From the NCBI RefSeq assembly GCF_001904725.1, contig NZ_MRCE01000002.1, forward strand, positions 1 through 64,000: a DNA stretch of 64,000 nt, read 5' to 3'. How positions within the stretch are numbered: position 1 is the first letter of the stretch; each line of letters begins with the position of its first letter. Shown here piece by piece: positions 33,761 through 44,672 of the stretch. The notes beneath the pieces were generated by a model. That model was given only the letters and a program-made list of their open reading frames with translations, searched no databases and was not told where the DNA came from. The position numbers and the translations under genes are program-made. This DNA is from Phormidium ambiguum IAM M-71. GTDB lineage: Bacteria; Cyanobacteriota; Cyanobacteriia; Cyanobacteriales; Aerosakkonemataceae.

Positions 33761-36706
33761 ATGACCCAACAACAAAAGCGATATTCTGAAGACAAAAAAA
33801 TTGTCAATTTGGGTCGTGTTCTTCAAATCCTTCGGGAAGAAGAAAACGTAGATGTATTAATTGAAACAACCCTAAATTATCTGCAATCAGAATTTCAATA
33901 CGATTTAATTTGGCTTGGTTTGTACGATCACATAGAGCATCGTATTTTGGGTAAAGGTGGAATTACCCCAAATGGTGATTTGAGTTTTTTGAAGCAAAAG
34001 TTTTTCCTCCAACCAGGAGATCTTTTAGAACAGGTAGTAATTCAACAAAGACCGATCGGAGTTCCCGATCTAGGAGATGCAAATCGGGCGGGAGAATGGC
34101 GCAAAGCCGCACTAAATTTTAAAATTCGCGGAACTTTAATGTTCCCAATTCGCCACCGCGATCGCTGTTTTGGTGTAGTTATCTTAGGATTATTAGGTTG
34201 GGGAATTTCGCCACAAGCTGAAGAAAAAGCCCAGTTATCTGTACTTTTAGGAACTTTAGCAGCTTCCTTAAATCAAATTGAAATTAATTGGAATCGCCAG
34301 CGTACTAAGCGTCCTGATGAACCTTTGCTAGCAATCATGCAAAAATTGCCAGCTTTGCCGACAATGTTACAGCGACTAGAAGCGATCGTTGCTGAAACCC
34401 ATCAATTTGTAAATCCCACGCGAACAAATATTTATTGGTTTGAACCCGAAAAACGCTATTTTTGGCGTTATATGAGTAATCGATTGACAGGCATTGCTGG
34501 CGATAGTCAACAATCAGCTTCTGGAATTACAGTCCAAGAATCAGGCAGTTTTTATAGTGCTATGTTGGGCGATCAAATTGTAGCGATCGGCGAAAGTTTG
34601 AGTTCTCTAAAAGCTGATGTTACTAGTAGATTATTACAAAGAATGGGAGCTAGGTCTTTATTAGCTGCACCAATTCTTTTACAAGATGAACTATTAGGAT
34701 TTTTATCAGTAGAAGGTAGCGATCCGCGAATTTGGAAAGAAGAAGAAAAAAATTACTTGCGCGGTGCAGCGCGGATAATTGCCTTGGTTTCTCCGATCGA
34801 AGAGATGGAAACAACCATCAAACAAACTAAACAAGACCAAATATTATTAGCAGAAATTGCCAAAGGTATTTATAGCGAAGAAGATTGGTTAAATACTTTA
34901 AAAGAAGCAAGCGATCGCTTAAAAGAGCGTTTCCAATCCGAGCGTTTTTTAGTATTACTTTTTGATAGCGATCATAAACAATTTGAAATTTCCTATCAAA
35001 ATCATCCTGTTAATCGCCGACCTTTAGGTTCTGTTAGTAAACCAGCCAAACGTAACGGCAAAGAAAGTAGAGTTAATAATCCCACTGCTTCGCCAGAAAA
35101 TCCTTATATTTTGCCTCATTTAAGTGATGTAGATTGGAAATTACTAGAACGTAGTTCAGAATCAGTAGTAATAGAAGACCTAACAACAGACTTAAAATTA
35201 CTTTCTTGGCGAGACGGATTTTTAGAAGCTGGAGTGCGAAGCGTTTTAGTTTGTAATACTAGTATTGGCAAATCACTAAAAGGTTTGTTGATGATTACTT
35301 GCGAAAGTGCTCGAACTTTTACCGCCGCAGAAAAAGAAGTTTTCCGAGTAGTTAGCCAACAAATTGGCTTAATTTTGCAGCAATGGCAAATCCAAAAACA
35401 ATCTGCAAGGGAACAAAAAACTTACCAAACTTTGCAATGGGGTTTGACAATGATGCAGCAAAATTACCAAAATCTGCAACAAGTAGAAGAAAGTGCTTTA
35501 AAAGCTTGTATTAATTTGTTAGAAGCACCTATTGCTGCCTTAATTTCTTGGCTACCTGGAGAAGAAACTGCCAAAATTACGGCAACAACACCTCCTAGTG
35601 CTGAATTCACAATTAACACAGAACAAACTGTAGCAATTTATGCTGACGAATTAATTCAAGAAGCCTTAAATACTGATGGTTTAATCTATAAAAATATTCA
35701 ACAACTAACACCAAATACAAAACAATGGTTGACAGCTTCTGGTGTTGAAGAAATTATCGTTATGGCTTTAAGAACTACGCCGGAACATTTTCCCACAGGT
35801 GTAGTAGTAGTTTGTAATAGTTTAGGTCATCATTGGCCAGAAAGTGCTTTACCAGCTTTTGGTTTATTGATGGCGCAATTTGCTTGGTTTAGACGAGAAT
35901 CTTTTGCTAATAGCAGCTTGCAGCAAGAACGTCAAGAATTGCAATGTTTAAATTGGTACAAACATCGGGCAATTGAAGATTTTTGCCGCACAGTAGCATC
36001 TAGTTTAAAAGTATTTGTTTCTCTGGCACCTAAAGAAGCTGCCCAAGAAGTGCGCTATCAGCAGCTTTGTTCGCAATTAAGTGGTTCTGTAGCGGCGTTT
36101 TCCCGAATGTTAGCTAGGGAATTGTGGAGTACAGAATCTGTTTTACAATCGCAGTCAGAAGATCCAATTCGGGTGACAAGTTTACTGCGGCGGAGTTTGG
36201 AAAGAGTTGATGATTTGATTAAAAGTCGCCGTCTGTGGGCAAAAGTTCATGATGCGGGAGACTGGCGTTCTGATGGACAAGGAAAAAGCACTGTTAATTC
36301 TGCGGCGTTGTTACTGAAACACGGTTCTACTTTGGTGCAGTTAGTAGTTTACGAACTATTGTTAGCTGCTTGTCAACGTGGTGAAGAAGGCGGCAGAATT
36401 GATATTTGGTATCGTCAACTCAATGCCCAGGATACGGGAATTCCTTATCCCCAATGTTTCCATGCTGATTACTTTTTAGAATTGTCGATCACCGATACGG
36501 GAAATATCGATCCACAATTAATTGCTGATTTACAAAAGCTACCAAAAGATGATCTAGCACCTCATACTTTACGCCAACCACCTGGACTACATATCAGAAT
36601 TTGTCAGTTACTTATAAGTGCGATCGGAGGTTTCTTGAACCTCTATATTCTCGATGATGGCAGAATTCTGACTCAAGTGTTAGTGCCGATCGATATTTCA
36701 ACTTAG
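33761..36706 (+). CDS. Multi-GAF sensor protein with degenerate kinase-like C-terminus
   Basis: 981 residues, soluble. Four GAF-like domains are visible: about 25-170 (VDVLIETTLNYLQSEFQYD), 185-340 (LEAIVAETHQFVNPTRTN), 370-540 and 565-710. None shows a clear bilin-binding Cys-His pair, so they are probably not phytochrome-type. The C-terminal region (about 730-981) has the layout of a histidine-kinase dimerisation and ATPase segment (ELSITDTGNIDPQLIADLQK and GLHIRICQLLISAIGG), but no typical H-box or N-box, so kinase activity is doubtful. I recall similar cyanobacterial proteins without an assigned role. It converges on secA. Signal output is unknown. Confidence 0.8.
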   Translation: MTQQQKRYSEDKKIVNLGRVLQILREEENVDVLIETTLNYLQSEFQYDLIWLGLYDHIEHRILGKGGITPNGDLSFLKQKFFLQPGDLLEQVVIQQRPIGVPDLGDANRAGEWRKAALNFKIRGTLMFPIRHRDRCFGVVILGLLGWGISPQAEEKAQLSVLLGTLAASLNQIEINWNRQRTKRPDEPLLAIMQKLPALPTMLQRLEAIVAETHQFVNPTRTNIYWFEPEKRYFWRYMSNRLTGIAGDSQQSASGITVQESGSFYSAMLGDQIVAIGESLSSLKADVTSRLLQRMGARSLLAAPILLQDELLGFLSVEGSDPRIWKEEEKNYLRGAARIIALVSPIEEMETTIKQTKQDQILLAEIAKGIYSEEDWLNTLKEASDRLKERFQSERFLVLLFDSDHKQFEISYQNHPVNRRPLGSVSKPAKRNGKESRVNNPTASPENPYILPHLSDVDWKLLERSSESVVIEDLTTDLKLLSWRDGFLEAGVRSVLVCNTSIGKSLKGLLMITCESARTFTAAEKEVFRVVSQQIGLILQQWQIQKQSAREQKTYQTLQWGLTMMQQNYQNLQQVEESALKACINLLEAPIAALISWLPGEETAKITATTPPSAEFTINTEQTVAIYADELIQEALNTDGLIYKNIQQLTPNTKQWLTASGVEEIIVMALRTTPEHFPTGVVVVCNSLGHHWPESALPAFGLLMAQFAWFRRESFANSSLQQERQELQCLNWYKHRAIEDFCRTVASSLKVFVSLAPKEAAQEVRYQQLCSQLSGSVAAFSRMLARELWSTESVLQSQSEDPIRVTSLLRRSLERVDDLIKSRRLWAKVHDAGDWRSDGQGKSTVNSAALLLKHGSTLVQLVVYELLLAACQRGEEGGRIDIWYRQLNAQDTGIPYPQCFHADYFLELSITDTGNIDPQLIADLQKLPKDDLAPHTLRQPPGLHIRICQLLISAIGGFLNLYILDDGRILTQVLVPIDIST

Positions 36707-36708
36707 AA

Positions 36709-36834
36709 GAAAGGCAGAAGGCAGAAGGTAAGAAAGTTTAAAAGGTAAAAGGGAGTAAAAATCTTTTAACCTTTGTTCTTCTTACTTCCTTCTGCCCTCT
36801 GCCTTCTGCCCTCTGCCTTCTGCCTTCTGCCTTC
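36709..36834. repeat. Inverted heptanucleotide repeats between GAF gene and secA
   Basis: GAAGGCA copies at 36709-36730 and CTCTGCC/TTCTGCC copies at 36788-36834 are reverse complements, so the transcript can fold into a long hairpin. This is the whole gap between two convergent genes and may serve as a terminator. Confidence 0.65.
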
Positions 36835-36836
36835 CC

Positions 36837-39650
36837 TTAAACCATCTCCGAAGCAGTCTCAACCTGCGGTTGCGCTTGGGGTTGGAATTGGAACAAGGAA
36901 TAGACGACATCGCGGCGAATGGCGGTCATCATTTCCAAGAACATTTCGTAACCTTCACTCTTATACTCAATTAACGGGTCTTTTTGACCGTAACCGCGCA
37001 GTCCCACACTTTCCCGCAATGCGTCCATTGCTTGTAAGTGTTCCCGCCAGAGAGTATCAATGCGTTGCAGGATAAAGAAACGTTCTGCTTCCCGCATCAA
37101 TCCAGGTTTAAATTGATCGATTTGTGCTTCTTTGATATCGTAAGCAATTCGCACTTGTTCTGCTAAGAAAGACTTGATTTCTCCAACCGACAAATCTTCT
37201 AATTGTTCTGGTTGTAAATCAGAAAGCAGGTAGACAAATTCCTTAACTTTACCAACCACACTCTTAAGATCCCATTCTTCTGAAGGTAACTCTGGGTTAA
37301 CATAAGCATCTACGATGTCTTCCATCGTTTTTTCAGCGTATTTAACCACTTGTTCTTTCAAATCTTGCCCTTCAAGTACCCGTCGCCGTTCTGCATAAAT
37401 TGCCCGACGTTGGTTATTCATTACTTCGTCGTACTCGAATACTTGTTTCCGAATGTCGTAGTAATAAGTTTCGACTTTTCTTTGGGCACCTTCTAAGGAA
37501 CGGGTTAACATTCCTGATTCGATGGGCATATCTTCTTCTACCCGCAAGGCGGTCATTAATCCAGCGACGCGATCGCCTCCGAAAATCCGCAATAAGTTAT
37601 CCTCTAAACTAAGGAAAAACTTCGTCGAACCAGGGTCGCCTTGTCTTCCCGCCCGTCCCCGCAACTGATTATCAATCCGGCGAGACTCGTGACGTTCCGT
37701 ACCAATGACGTGCAAACCGCCCAATCGGACAACTTCTTCGTGTTCTCGTTTGGTAAACGCTTCGTATTCTTCCCGAATATGGTTATAAACATCGCGTAAT
37801 TTTTGAATTACTGGATCGTCGGTAGGCGCTTTTTCTGAAGCAACCGCTACTTTGTCTTCTGCTTCCAATTCTGGCAGACTGCGTTCCCCGTATTCTCTTA
37901 CGGCAAGTTCTACTGCTTCTTTAAGTGCTTTTTCTGTTTCTTTGCTAAGTTCGGTGGGGAAAATTTGTGGCGAAGCTTTCCAAGTTTTCACTTTTTTCCC
38001 TGGAACAAAACCTTCTGCACTTTTGCGGTTATGTTCTGCGCCTGGTACTTGTAAAGGTGAAAAATCGTCATCTTCTTCGGGACGAACAATTCTGGGTAAT
38101 AAATATTCCCGCAATTTTAGCCGCGCCATATAGTCGGCGTTACCACCCAAAATAATATCTGTTCCTCGTCCTGCCATGTTAGTTGCGATCGTCACCGCAC
38201 CTTTACGTCCTGCTTGGGCAATAATTTCTGATTCCCGTTCGACGTTTTCCGGTTTCGCATTTAACAAGTTGTGGGGAACTTCTTTCTGACGCAATAAGTT
38301 ACTAAGTACTTCCGATTTTTCCACACTGGTAGTACCAACTAGCACCGGACGACCCAGTTCGTGCATTTCCGCGCATTCTTCCGCAATAGCTATCCATTTA
38401 CCATTTTCTTTCTTGTAAACTACATCAGAAAGATCGGCCCGACCTGTAGGACGGTTAGTAGGAATAATGGTAACTTCCAGCTTATAAATCTTTTCAAATT
38501 CTGCTTCTTCAGTCTTCGCCGTTCCAGTCATTCCCCCCAATTTTGGATAAAGCAGGAACATATTTTGATAAGTAATAGTCGCTAAAGTTTGAGTTTCTGG
38601 TTGAATTTCTACTCGTTCTTTTGCTTCAATTGCTTGATGTAAACCATCACTCCAACGTCTTCCGGGAAGTACCCGTCCAGTAAATTCATCAACGATTACT
38701 ACTTCGTCATTACGAACAATGTAGTTTACGTCTTTAATAAACAATTCTTTCGCTTTAATTGCATTAAAAACGTAGTGTGCCCAAGGATCGTTAGGATCGT
38801 AAAGGTCTTTCACTCCTAGTAATCTTTCTGCTTCGGCAAAACCTTCATCAGCTAAGATAACGTTCCGCGCTTTTTCATCTACTTCGTAATGGTCATCTTT
38901 ATTTAATCCCGCTGCTACTTCGGAAGCGCGAATATATTTTTGACTGGGACGTTCTACTTGTCCAGAAATAATTAGAGGAGTCCGCGCTTCGTCGATTAAA
39001 ATTGAGTCAACTTCGTCGATAATGCAGTAATTAAAGGGACGCTGTACTACTTCTGACATCGCAACTGCCATATTATCGCGCAGGTAGTCAAACCCAATTT
39101 CACTGTTAGTTGCGTAGGTGATGTCACAAGCGTAGTTTTTTTGCCGTTCTGCGGGATTCATTCCTTGTTGGATTAATCCTACTGTTAATCCTAAGAAACG
39201 ATGGATTTGACCCATCCATTCTGCGTCCCGACGGGCAAGGTAATCGTTAACTGTTACAACGTGAACGCCTTTTCCAGAAATTGCATTTAGGTAAGAAGGT
39301 AGCGTTGCAACTAAGGTTTTTCCTTCACCTGTTTTCATTTCCGCAATTTGTCCGCTGTGCAGGATAATTCCACCGAGTAACTGCACGTCAAAATGTCGCA
39401 TTCCTAATACGCGCCGTCCTGCTTCTCGGACTACTGCGAATGCTTCAGGGAGAATTTCATCTAGTAATTCTTTTTCATGTGCCAAGGTTTTGGCAGCTTT
39501 TAGTTTCTGCCTAAATTCGGCAGTTTTGCCTCTTAATTCTTGGTCTGAAAGAGTTTTAATTTCTTCTTCCAGTAAGTTTATTTCAGTAATGTAAGGTTGG
39601 TATTTTTTTAGTTTCCGAGCGTTGGGATCGCCTAAGAGAGTTTTTAACAT
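36837..39650 (-). CDS. secA: Preprotein translocase ATPase SecA
   Basis: 937 residues, the usual cyanobacterial size. In order: nucleotide-binding domain 1 with [19 protein letters not shown] (Walker A) and [20 protein letters not shown] (Walker B), the preprotein cross-linking domain, motif [15 protein letters not shown] of domain 2, [20 protein letters not shown], and the helical wing and scaffold ending in [20 protein letters not shown]. The C-terminal zinc-binding Cys motif seen in E. coli is missing; the protein stops at [11 protein letters not shown], as in other cyanobacteria. It drives export through SecYEG at the plasma and thylakoid membranes. An insertion around residues 520-620 ([17 protein letters not shown]) is typical of cyanobacterial and chloroplast SecA. 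Confidence 0.97.
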   Translation of the reverse strand: MLKTLLGDPNARKLKKYQPYITEINLLEEEIKTLSDQELRGKTAEFRQKLKAAKTLAHEKELLDEILPEAFAVVREAGRRVLGMRHFDVQLLGGIILHSGQIAEMKTGEGKTLVATLPSYLNAISGKGVHVVTVNDYLARRDAEWMGQIHRFLGLTVGLIQQGMNPAERQKNYACDITYATNSEIGFDYLRDNMAVAMSEVVQRPFNYCIIDEVDSILIDEARTPLIISGQVERPSQKYIRASEVAAGLNKDDHYEVDEKARNVILADEGFAEAERLLGVKDLYDPNDPWAHYVFNAIKAKELFIKDVNYIVRNDEVVIVDEFTGRVLPGRRWSDGLHQAIEAKERVEIQPETQTLATITYQNMFLLYPKLGGMTGTAKTEEAEFEKIYKLEVTIIPTNRPTGRADLSDVVYKKENGKWIAIAEECAEMHELGRPVLVGTTSVEKSEVLSNLLRQKEVPHNLLNAKPENVERESEIIAQAGRKGAVTIATNMAGRGTDIILGGNADYMARLKLREYLLPRIVRPEEDDDFSPLQVPGAEHNRKSAEGFVPGKKVKTWKASPQIFPTELSKETEKALKEAVELAVREYGERSLPELEAEDKVAVASEKAPTDDPVIQKLRDVYNHIREEYEAFTKREHEEVVRLGGLHVIGTERHESRRIDNQLRGRAGRQGDPGSTKFFLSLEDNLLRIFGGDRVAGLMTALRVEEDMPIESGMLTRSLEGAQRKVETYYYDIRKQVFEYDEVMNNQRRAIYAERRRVLEGQDLKEQVVKYAEKTMEDIVDAYVNPELPSEEWDLKSVVGKVKEFVYLLSDLQPEQLEDLSVGEIKSFLAEQVRIAYDIKEAQIDQFKPGLMREAERFFILQRIDTLWREHLQAMDALRESVGLRGYGQKDPLIEYKSEGYEMFLEMMTAIRRDVVYSLFQFQPQAQPQVETASEMV

Positions 39651-40067
39651 GGCAGTAGCTTAAAAGGTGTTTAGTGTTTAGTTGTTATTTTGCTGGATAG
39701 TGAATGATTCGAGGATAAAATTTCGTTAGCTTTTACTACTTATTTTTATAATGTTCATTTTTGTAATGAGTAAAATATTCACTAAATTTTAACCGATTGG
39801 AAACAATTATTTTGGCATTCATGAAGCAAGAGTAAACGCAAGAATCCATTCTTTTTGCCTTTTACCTTTTTACTTTGGCGGGACGGAGTTCGGGACAGTG
39901 CCAGTATAGCGTTCAATGGCTAGCAATAGCTGACTGAAAAGAGCGATCGCTTTCTCCTGAGCAACTTCTTCCTGGCAAAAATTTAATCTATCTTAATAAT
40001 ATTATCATTTTATGGCAGAACGGAAGGCTTCAGGTGCAAGCTAGCAAGCCCTGAAGCTTCTCTAATC
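39651..40067. other. secA / cytochrome intergenic region
   Basis: 417 bases. A hairpin GCTTCAGG / CCTGAAGC (40027-40057, 15-base loop) lies just downstream of the cytochrome stop and may mark its 3' end, though a U-run is lacking. The rest holds the secA promoter region and one HIP1 site near 39942; no gene is seen. Confidence 0.45.
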
Positions 40068-40628
40068 TTACTCTTGCCACTCAGCAGAGAGGCTACGAAA
40101 ATCATACTTGTCTGCGCCGGGATGACAGGTGATACAACTAGCCATTGGGACAGATTGAGGAAGTTTGACTTGGGGATGTAATGCTTTAAAATAGCGGGAT
40201 TGAGCGATGCGATAGGGTGTACGTTCTTCATATTGCGATCGCATACGGGAAAAAGTCCGCAAATATTCCCACACTAATAACCGTTGTGGATCGACTAGCG
40301 GTTTAATTTGTGTCCCATAATGTTGAGCATCTTGAATCAAATCAACCCAAGTTTCGGTAGGTAAAACTGCTGGTGGGACTCCTATATGACAAGTAGCACA
40401 ATTTTCTAGATAAAGTTCTTGTCCAAGTTGGTAACGTTGAGGAATCACATCTACAGTTCCCACTAATGGAGTATTGCTAACTGACTGACTTTGTGCAGTT
40501 TGAGGCTGAGTGAATAAAGTTAAGCCCCACGCCAGAAAACTACACCATAATAGGAGCAAAAAGAATAGGATGATCGATCGTTGTCTTGGTTTTCGTTTCT
40601 CAGTTTTTGACCTGACAAAATTGGCCAT
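40068..40628 (-). CDS. Membrane-anchored diheme cytochrome c
   Basis: 186 residues. A basic N-terminus and a membrane segment (about 19-40, SIILFFLLLLWCSFLAWGLT) anchor the protein with its body in the lumen or periplasm. Two haem-c sites are visible: CATCH (about residue 78) and CITCH (about 165). Methionines near PMASCITC and in the linker may serve as sixth ligands. I recall small diheme proteins of this sort in cyanobacteria but no defined partner. It is likely to shuttle electrons in photosynthetic or respiratory chains, which is inference. It lies in the same direction as the MoxR gene, 115 bases downstream of it. Confidence 0.85.
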   Translation of the reverse strand: MANFVRSKTEKRKPRQRSIILFFLLLLWCSFLAWGLTLFTQPQTAQSQSVSNTPLVGTVDVIPQRYQLGQELYLENCATCHIGVPPAVLPTETWVDLIQDAQHYGTQIKPLVDPQRLLVWEYLRTFSRMRSQYEERTPYRIAQSRYFKALHPQVKLPQSVPMASCITCHPGADKYDFRSLSAEWQE

Positions 40629-40742
40629 TCGATTTCCGATTTTAGATTTTAGATTTTAGATTTGACCGCCAAATCACAGGTCAAAACTTTTTATCTCCTT
40701 AACTTCAGTTAGGAGATTCAACCACCAATTATGAACAGGATG

Positions 40743-41651
40743 CTAAGGAATAGCAACTTCCTTTAACAATCTCTCTACTATAGTATTGGCTCGTCTTCCT
40801 CCTGAAGGAATCAGGCGATGAGAAAGCACATAAGGTGCTAAAAACTTCACATCATCGGGAATACCATAATCTCTACCAAAGAGAAAAGCTAAAGCTTGAG
40901 TGGCTTTTTGTAAAGCAACTGCACCACGCGGACTGACACCAAGAGTAATTTCTTCATGCTCTCTGGTGGCGCGAACTAAGGTAATAATATACTGTTGCAG
41001 AGAAGTTTCTAATTTAATATTGCTACATAAGCGGCGTAACTCTAAAACTTCTTCTAAGGAAATACAAGGTTGTAATTCTTCAACATTAATTCCTCCCTTA
41101 ATCCTTTGAAGCATTTGCAGTTCTTCAGCTTCCGAAGGATAACCGAGAGAAAGGGAGATTGTAAAGCGATCCATTTGCGCTTCTGGCAAAGGAAATGTAC
41201 CTTGATATTCGATCGGATTTTGCGTCGCAATCACAAAAAAAGGATGCGGTACTTGTCGAGATACCCCATCTACTGTTACCTGTCGTTCTTCCATTACTTC
41301 TAATAACGCCGACTGAGTACGGGGAGTGGCGCGGTTAATTTCGTCTGCTAAGACGACATTAGCAAATACTGGCCCGGGTAAAAATTCAAATTCGGCTTTG
41401 CTTTGATTCCAAATATTAGTTCCTGTGATATCGCTGGGCAACAAATCTGGGGTACACTGAATTCTTTGGAATTTGCCATCGATCGATCGAGCTAGAGATT
41501 TAGCGAGTAAAGTTTTTCCTACCCCTGGTACGTCCTCTAGCAAGGCGTGACCACCAGCTAACAATGCTACCAATACTAGACGAATGGCTTCAGTTTTGCC
41601 CACCAGGGTCAGACCCAAGTTTTCCGTTAGCCGCTCAATACCTGTTCTCAT
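40743..41651 (-). CDS. MoxR-family AAA+ ATPase
   Basis: 302 residues, the family length. Walker A: LLEDVPGVGKTLLAKSLA. Walker B: NVVLADEINRATPRTQSALL. The GSVQVTVD-like loop reads MEERQVTVDGVSR, followed by FVIATQNPIEYQGTFPLPEA and sensor-arginine segments. C-terminal part: LGVSPRGAVALQKATQALAF and PDDVKFLAPYVLSHRL. MoxR ATPases act as chaperones for activating enzyme or cell-surface complexes, usually beside a DUF58 (von Willebrand-like) gene; no such gene is next to this one, so the partner is unknown. The start at 41651 gives MRTGIERLTENLGLTLVGKT. Confidence 0.9.
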   Translation of the reverse strand: MRTGIERLTENLGLTLVGKTEAIRLVLVALLAGGHALLEDVPGVGKTLLAKSLARSIDGKFQRIQCTPDLLPSDITGTNIWNQSKAEFEFLPGPVFANVVLADEINRATPRTQSALLEVMEERQVTVDGVSRQVPHPFFVIATQNPIEYQGTFPLPEAQMDRFTISLSLGYPSEAEELQMLQRIKGGINVEELQPCISLEEVLELRRLCSNIKLETSLQQYIITLVRATREHEEITLGVSPRGAVALQKATQALAFLFGRDYGIPDDVKFLAPYVLSHRLIPSGGRRANTIVERLLKEVAIP

Positions 41652-41747
41652 ATTTAAGGTAAAAGGTAAATGGTCAAGAGAGAAGAAATCTCTATTTTAG
41701 TTTTCCCATTTCCCAGTTACTAATTTTCATTTACCATCATTTTTTAA

Positions 41748-42839
41748 TTAACTCAATACTGCTGTTGCTTGTAAACAATCAGCAGTAATCTGTTGCTTGA
41801 GTTCTTCCAAAGAGGCAAATTTCTGTTCTGGGCGCAGGAATTTTTCTAAACTAACAGTTAAAGTTTTACCGTATAAATCTCCAGTCCAATCTAACAAATG
41901 AACTTCTACAGTTTGATTACTACCATCTACTGTTGGACGATAGCCAATGTTCATTACCCCTTTCCAGGGAGTAAGAATAGATGAATTTTCCTTTGTTTCT
42001 GTGTTTAATACCAAAGAAGTTTCTGTGTCTTTAGCTTTGTCAATCAAAACTCGCACGGCATAAACACCAAAACGAGGTAAAAATTTGTTAGCAGGTAGTT
42101 GTAAGTTAGCGGTAGGAAATCCAATAGTTCTTCCAATTTGCTGACCTTGAATTACACTACCGATCAAAGTATATGGTCTTCCCAATAATTGATTAGCTCG
42201 TTCCACTTCTCCTTCTAAGAGAAATTGACGGATTGCCGAACTACTAATTCTTTCGCCTTCGTCGTTTTGAATTGGCACAATCACTACTTCTACGCCATAT
42301 TTGGCAGCAATTATTTGTAAGTCTGCTGAAGTTCCCGATCGTCCATGCCCAAAGCAAAAATCTTGCCCTACGCTAATCCATTTAGCTTTTAGTTGTCGGA
42401 CTAATATGTGTTCGACAAACTCTTGAGGGCTTAAATCTGCCATTTCCCGATCGAATGGTAGTAAAACTAATTGTTCTACTCCCAAAGCGGTCAATTGCAC
42501 TACTTTTTCGTTTAACGGCGTTAGTAAAGCACGGGGTTGTCCGGTAAAAAACTCTCGCGGATGCGGATTAAAAGTAACAACGGTAGGATAAGGACGATCG
42601 CTAGCACTAACTTTATAATCGCTTTCCCAGCAATCACGATCTATATCTGCTAAAAATCCATTGTCTAATCGACGACCGCTTTGAGTTGATACTGCTGGAC
42701 TGCGTGCAGTTTCAGAACTGTGTAAAACAGGTAATACAGGTTTAACTACCTGTTGATGCCCTTGGTGAACGCCGTCGAAATTTCCCAGAGCAACAGCAGT
42801 TGGAGTTAAAGCCGTAGTTAGCGATGAGGTAACCCACAC
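41748..42839 (-). CDS. ribF: Bifunctional riboflavin kinase / FAD synthetase
   Basis: 363 residues. The N-terminal nucleotidyltransferase has AVALGNFDGVHQGHQQV and VVTFNPHPREFFTG, with ISSSAIRQFLLEGEVERANQ for nucleotide binding. The C-terminal riboflavin kinase has GRTIGFPTANLQLPANKFLP, the NIGYRPTVDGSNQTVEVHLL stretch and FLRPEQKFASLEELKQQI. It makes FMN and FAD. About 45 extra residues separate GHQQV from the TFNPHPRE strand (SETARSPAVSTQSGRRLDNG...), which I recall as a cyanobacterial feature. The start is GTG 42839. No riboswitch is evident. Confidence 0.95.
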   Translation of the reverse strand: MWVTSSLTTALTPTAVALGNFDGVHQGHQQVVKPVLPVLHSSETARSPAVSTQSGRRLDNGFLADIDRDCWESDYKVSASDRPYPTVVTFNPHPREFFTGQPRALLTPLNEKVVQLTALGVEQLVLLPFDREMADLSPQEFVEHILVRQLKAKWISVGQDFCFGHGRSGTSADLQIIAAKYGVEVVIVPIQNDEGERISSSAIRQFLLEGEVERANQLLGRPYTLIGSVIQGQQIGRTIGFPTANLQLPANKFLPRFGVYAVRVLIDKAKDTETSLVLNTETKENSSILTPWKGVMNIGYRPTVDGSNQTVEVHLLDWTGDLYGKTLTVSLEKFLRPEQKFASLEELKQQITADCLQATAVLS

Positions 42840-42909
42840 GCTTTACATTTTGACACAAATTGGACAAGTTTCATATTTCTGTCCCTATCACCCTTAATAA
42901 TTTATAAAT

Positions 42910-43800
42910 TTACACTGACATTTTGATGTCTTCTGCTTGGGGTGCGGGAACTGGGAGTTGGATAGACATTCCTTCCTTGGCCATGATTGTGTTAGGAAAA
43001 ACTTGTGCTGCTTGCTCTCCTACTAAATCTAAGAAGTTATCATCATGTAATGGGTCATGATGAAAAATTACTAGTTTTTCAACGTTAGCTGCTTGAGCAA
43101 GTTTAATTGCTTCTTGCCAAGTAGAGTGACCCCAACCAACTTTGCTAGACCTGGGAGAGTGGTATTCTTCGTCGGTATAAGTAGCATCGTAAATTAATAC
43201 GTTGGCGTTTTGTGCCAAAGCCAACACATTTTCATCTAAGCGATCGGGATAATGCTCTGTATCGGTGATGTAAGCTGCCGAACAGCCTCGCCAGTTGACT
43301 CGATAACCTACTGCTTCTCCGGGATGATTTAATAGTGCCGTTTCCAAAGTAATCCGATCGTCTAATTCGATCGAATCTCCAGGTTTCAAGTCAAAGAATT
43401 TTAACTGAGCACCCATGATTTGTAATGGCACGGGGAAGTTAGGATGAAGCATTTGATCGTGCAGGCGTTGTTCGATCGTGGCACCATTGGGAGCAATTGC
43501 GCCGTATATATTGAACCGATTTCCCTTGACAAAAGCAGGTGTAAAAAAGGGAAATCCCTGAATATGATCCCAATGGGAATGGGTGAAAAATAGGTAAGCT
43601 TCCAACGGCATTTGAGACAGGAGAGTTTGTCCCAAAACACGCAGTCCAGTACCACCATCAAAAATCAGGTGTTTCCCGCCTACTTGCATTTGGATACAAG
43701 GTGTATTACCACCGTAACGGACTGTATGCGGGCCTGGACAGGGTATACTACCTCTAACGCCCCAGAAGTTAATTAAAAATTGGTTTTGCATCACAGACAT
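42910..43800 (-). CDS. Metallo-beta-lactamase-fold hydrolase
   Basis: 296 residues. It has the metal-binding signature FFTHSHWDHIQGFPFF (H-x-H-x-D-H), the preceding LIFDGGTGLRVLG strand, an AAYITDTEHYPD segment with the next ligands, VGWGHSTWQEAIKLA, and LVIFHHDPLHDD with the last histidine. This pattern suits cyclic-phosphodiesterase or lipid/nucleotide phosphodiesterase-like MBL members (the GxRGSxPxPG start, GVRGSIPCPGPHTVRYGGN, is typical of that subgroup). Substrate unknown. Cytosolic. ribF lies 70 bases downstream on the same strand; co-transcription is possible. Confidence 0.85.
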   Translation of the reverse strand: MSVMQNQFLINFWGVRGSIPCPGPHTVRYGGNTPCIQMQVGGKHLIFDGGTGLRVLGQTLLSQMPLEAYLFFTHSHWDHIQGFPFFTPAFVKGNRFNIYGAIAPNGATIEQRLHDQMLHPNFPVPLQIMGAQLKFFDLKPGDSIELDDRITLETALLNHPGEAVGYRVNWRGCSAAYITDTEHYPDRLDENVLALAQNANVLIYDATYTDEEYHSPRSSKVGWGHSTWQEAIKLAQAANVEKLVIFHHDPLHDDNFLDLVGEQAAQVFPNTIMAKEGMSIQLPVPAPQAEDIKMSV

Positions 43801-44672
43801 GGGTGTTGCTCGCTTTTCTTCCTCAAGCAGTCCCTGATTATTGGTTTTACATCTTTAAAGGATGGCTTGTACAATCATACCCTAGTAATTTCAAAAGGTA
43901 ATTTGTACTACTCCATCAATTTCACTTTATGTTAACCTTAACCAGGAAAACTAGCTTAATTTTTGGGGTTGGTTTTCACAGGATGCAGCAATATAAATTG
44001 AGTCAGTTTAGTGACAAGGGCAGCATTACTGAGACTGTTGATTACCATAATATTTTTGTTTGGTTACTCAAATGTGAGTGAGGTTACAACTTTTTAACTT
44101 AATTTAAATTTTAGATTTCTCATCTGTTCTGCCAATTTGGTTAGTACAGGAGCATCTAAGTATAACCTCAGAATTTAAAGATGTCGCTGCGGCTTGTGGT
44201 AATAGTGAATTTTTATACTCACTGCCACCAATTACTAAGCCTATCTCTAGTTTACATAAAGATGATTACCTGTGAGTGTGATATCAAGCACTAGTGGCAG
44301 AAACCAATAGCCAGAAACCAAAGATAAAGAAGTATTGAGAAAGTTTTTAACCTTTTTCAATAGATGGGTAATTTTTGCCACTTTGTACTAGTTGCCTGAG
44401 TTTAGAAATGACTATCATTAAAGATTTAAACGCAATATTTTTCCGGTAAATTTGCCTCACTAAAAATTAGATTAAAATAATCAATCTCCAATCGTATCAG
44501 TCTATCAATAACAGGAGCAGTGATCTGAAACACTAAAAGTTTGTTATTTTGCCAAAAGTTTTTTGCGATCGAGTGTTTGCAGATCTTTGGACTCAGTGTC
44601 GGTTGGTAAAAATTTTTCCGGATCGGATGTGTGAAGCAATGTATTATTATTGCAAGAGATCTAGGATTTTGG
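43801..44672. other. Large gene-free stretch
   Basis: 872 bases with no supported coding region, RNA gene or hairpin. It is AT-rich, with scattered stop codons in all frames. TTGCAAGAGATCTAG near 44652 resembles one end of the MITE at 19474 but has no partner end. It may carry decayed DNA or an undetected small RNA; I see no evidence to name either. Confidence 0.5.

Noticed and set aside
36837-39650. Several plus-strand open frames opposite secA
   Set aside because: They are antisense shadows of a firmly identified gene and match no family.
41748-42839. FMN riboswitch ahead of ribF
   Set aside because: Only about 70 bases to the next gene and none of the conserved FMN aptamer helices can be recognised.
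43801-44672. A hidden gene or prophage remnant in the 872-base gap
   Set aside because: No frame with a plausible start, motif or codon bias; not enough support to list.
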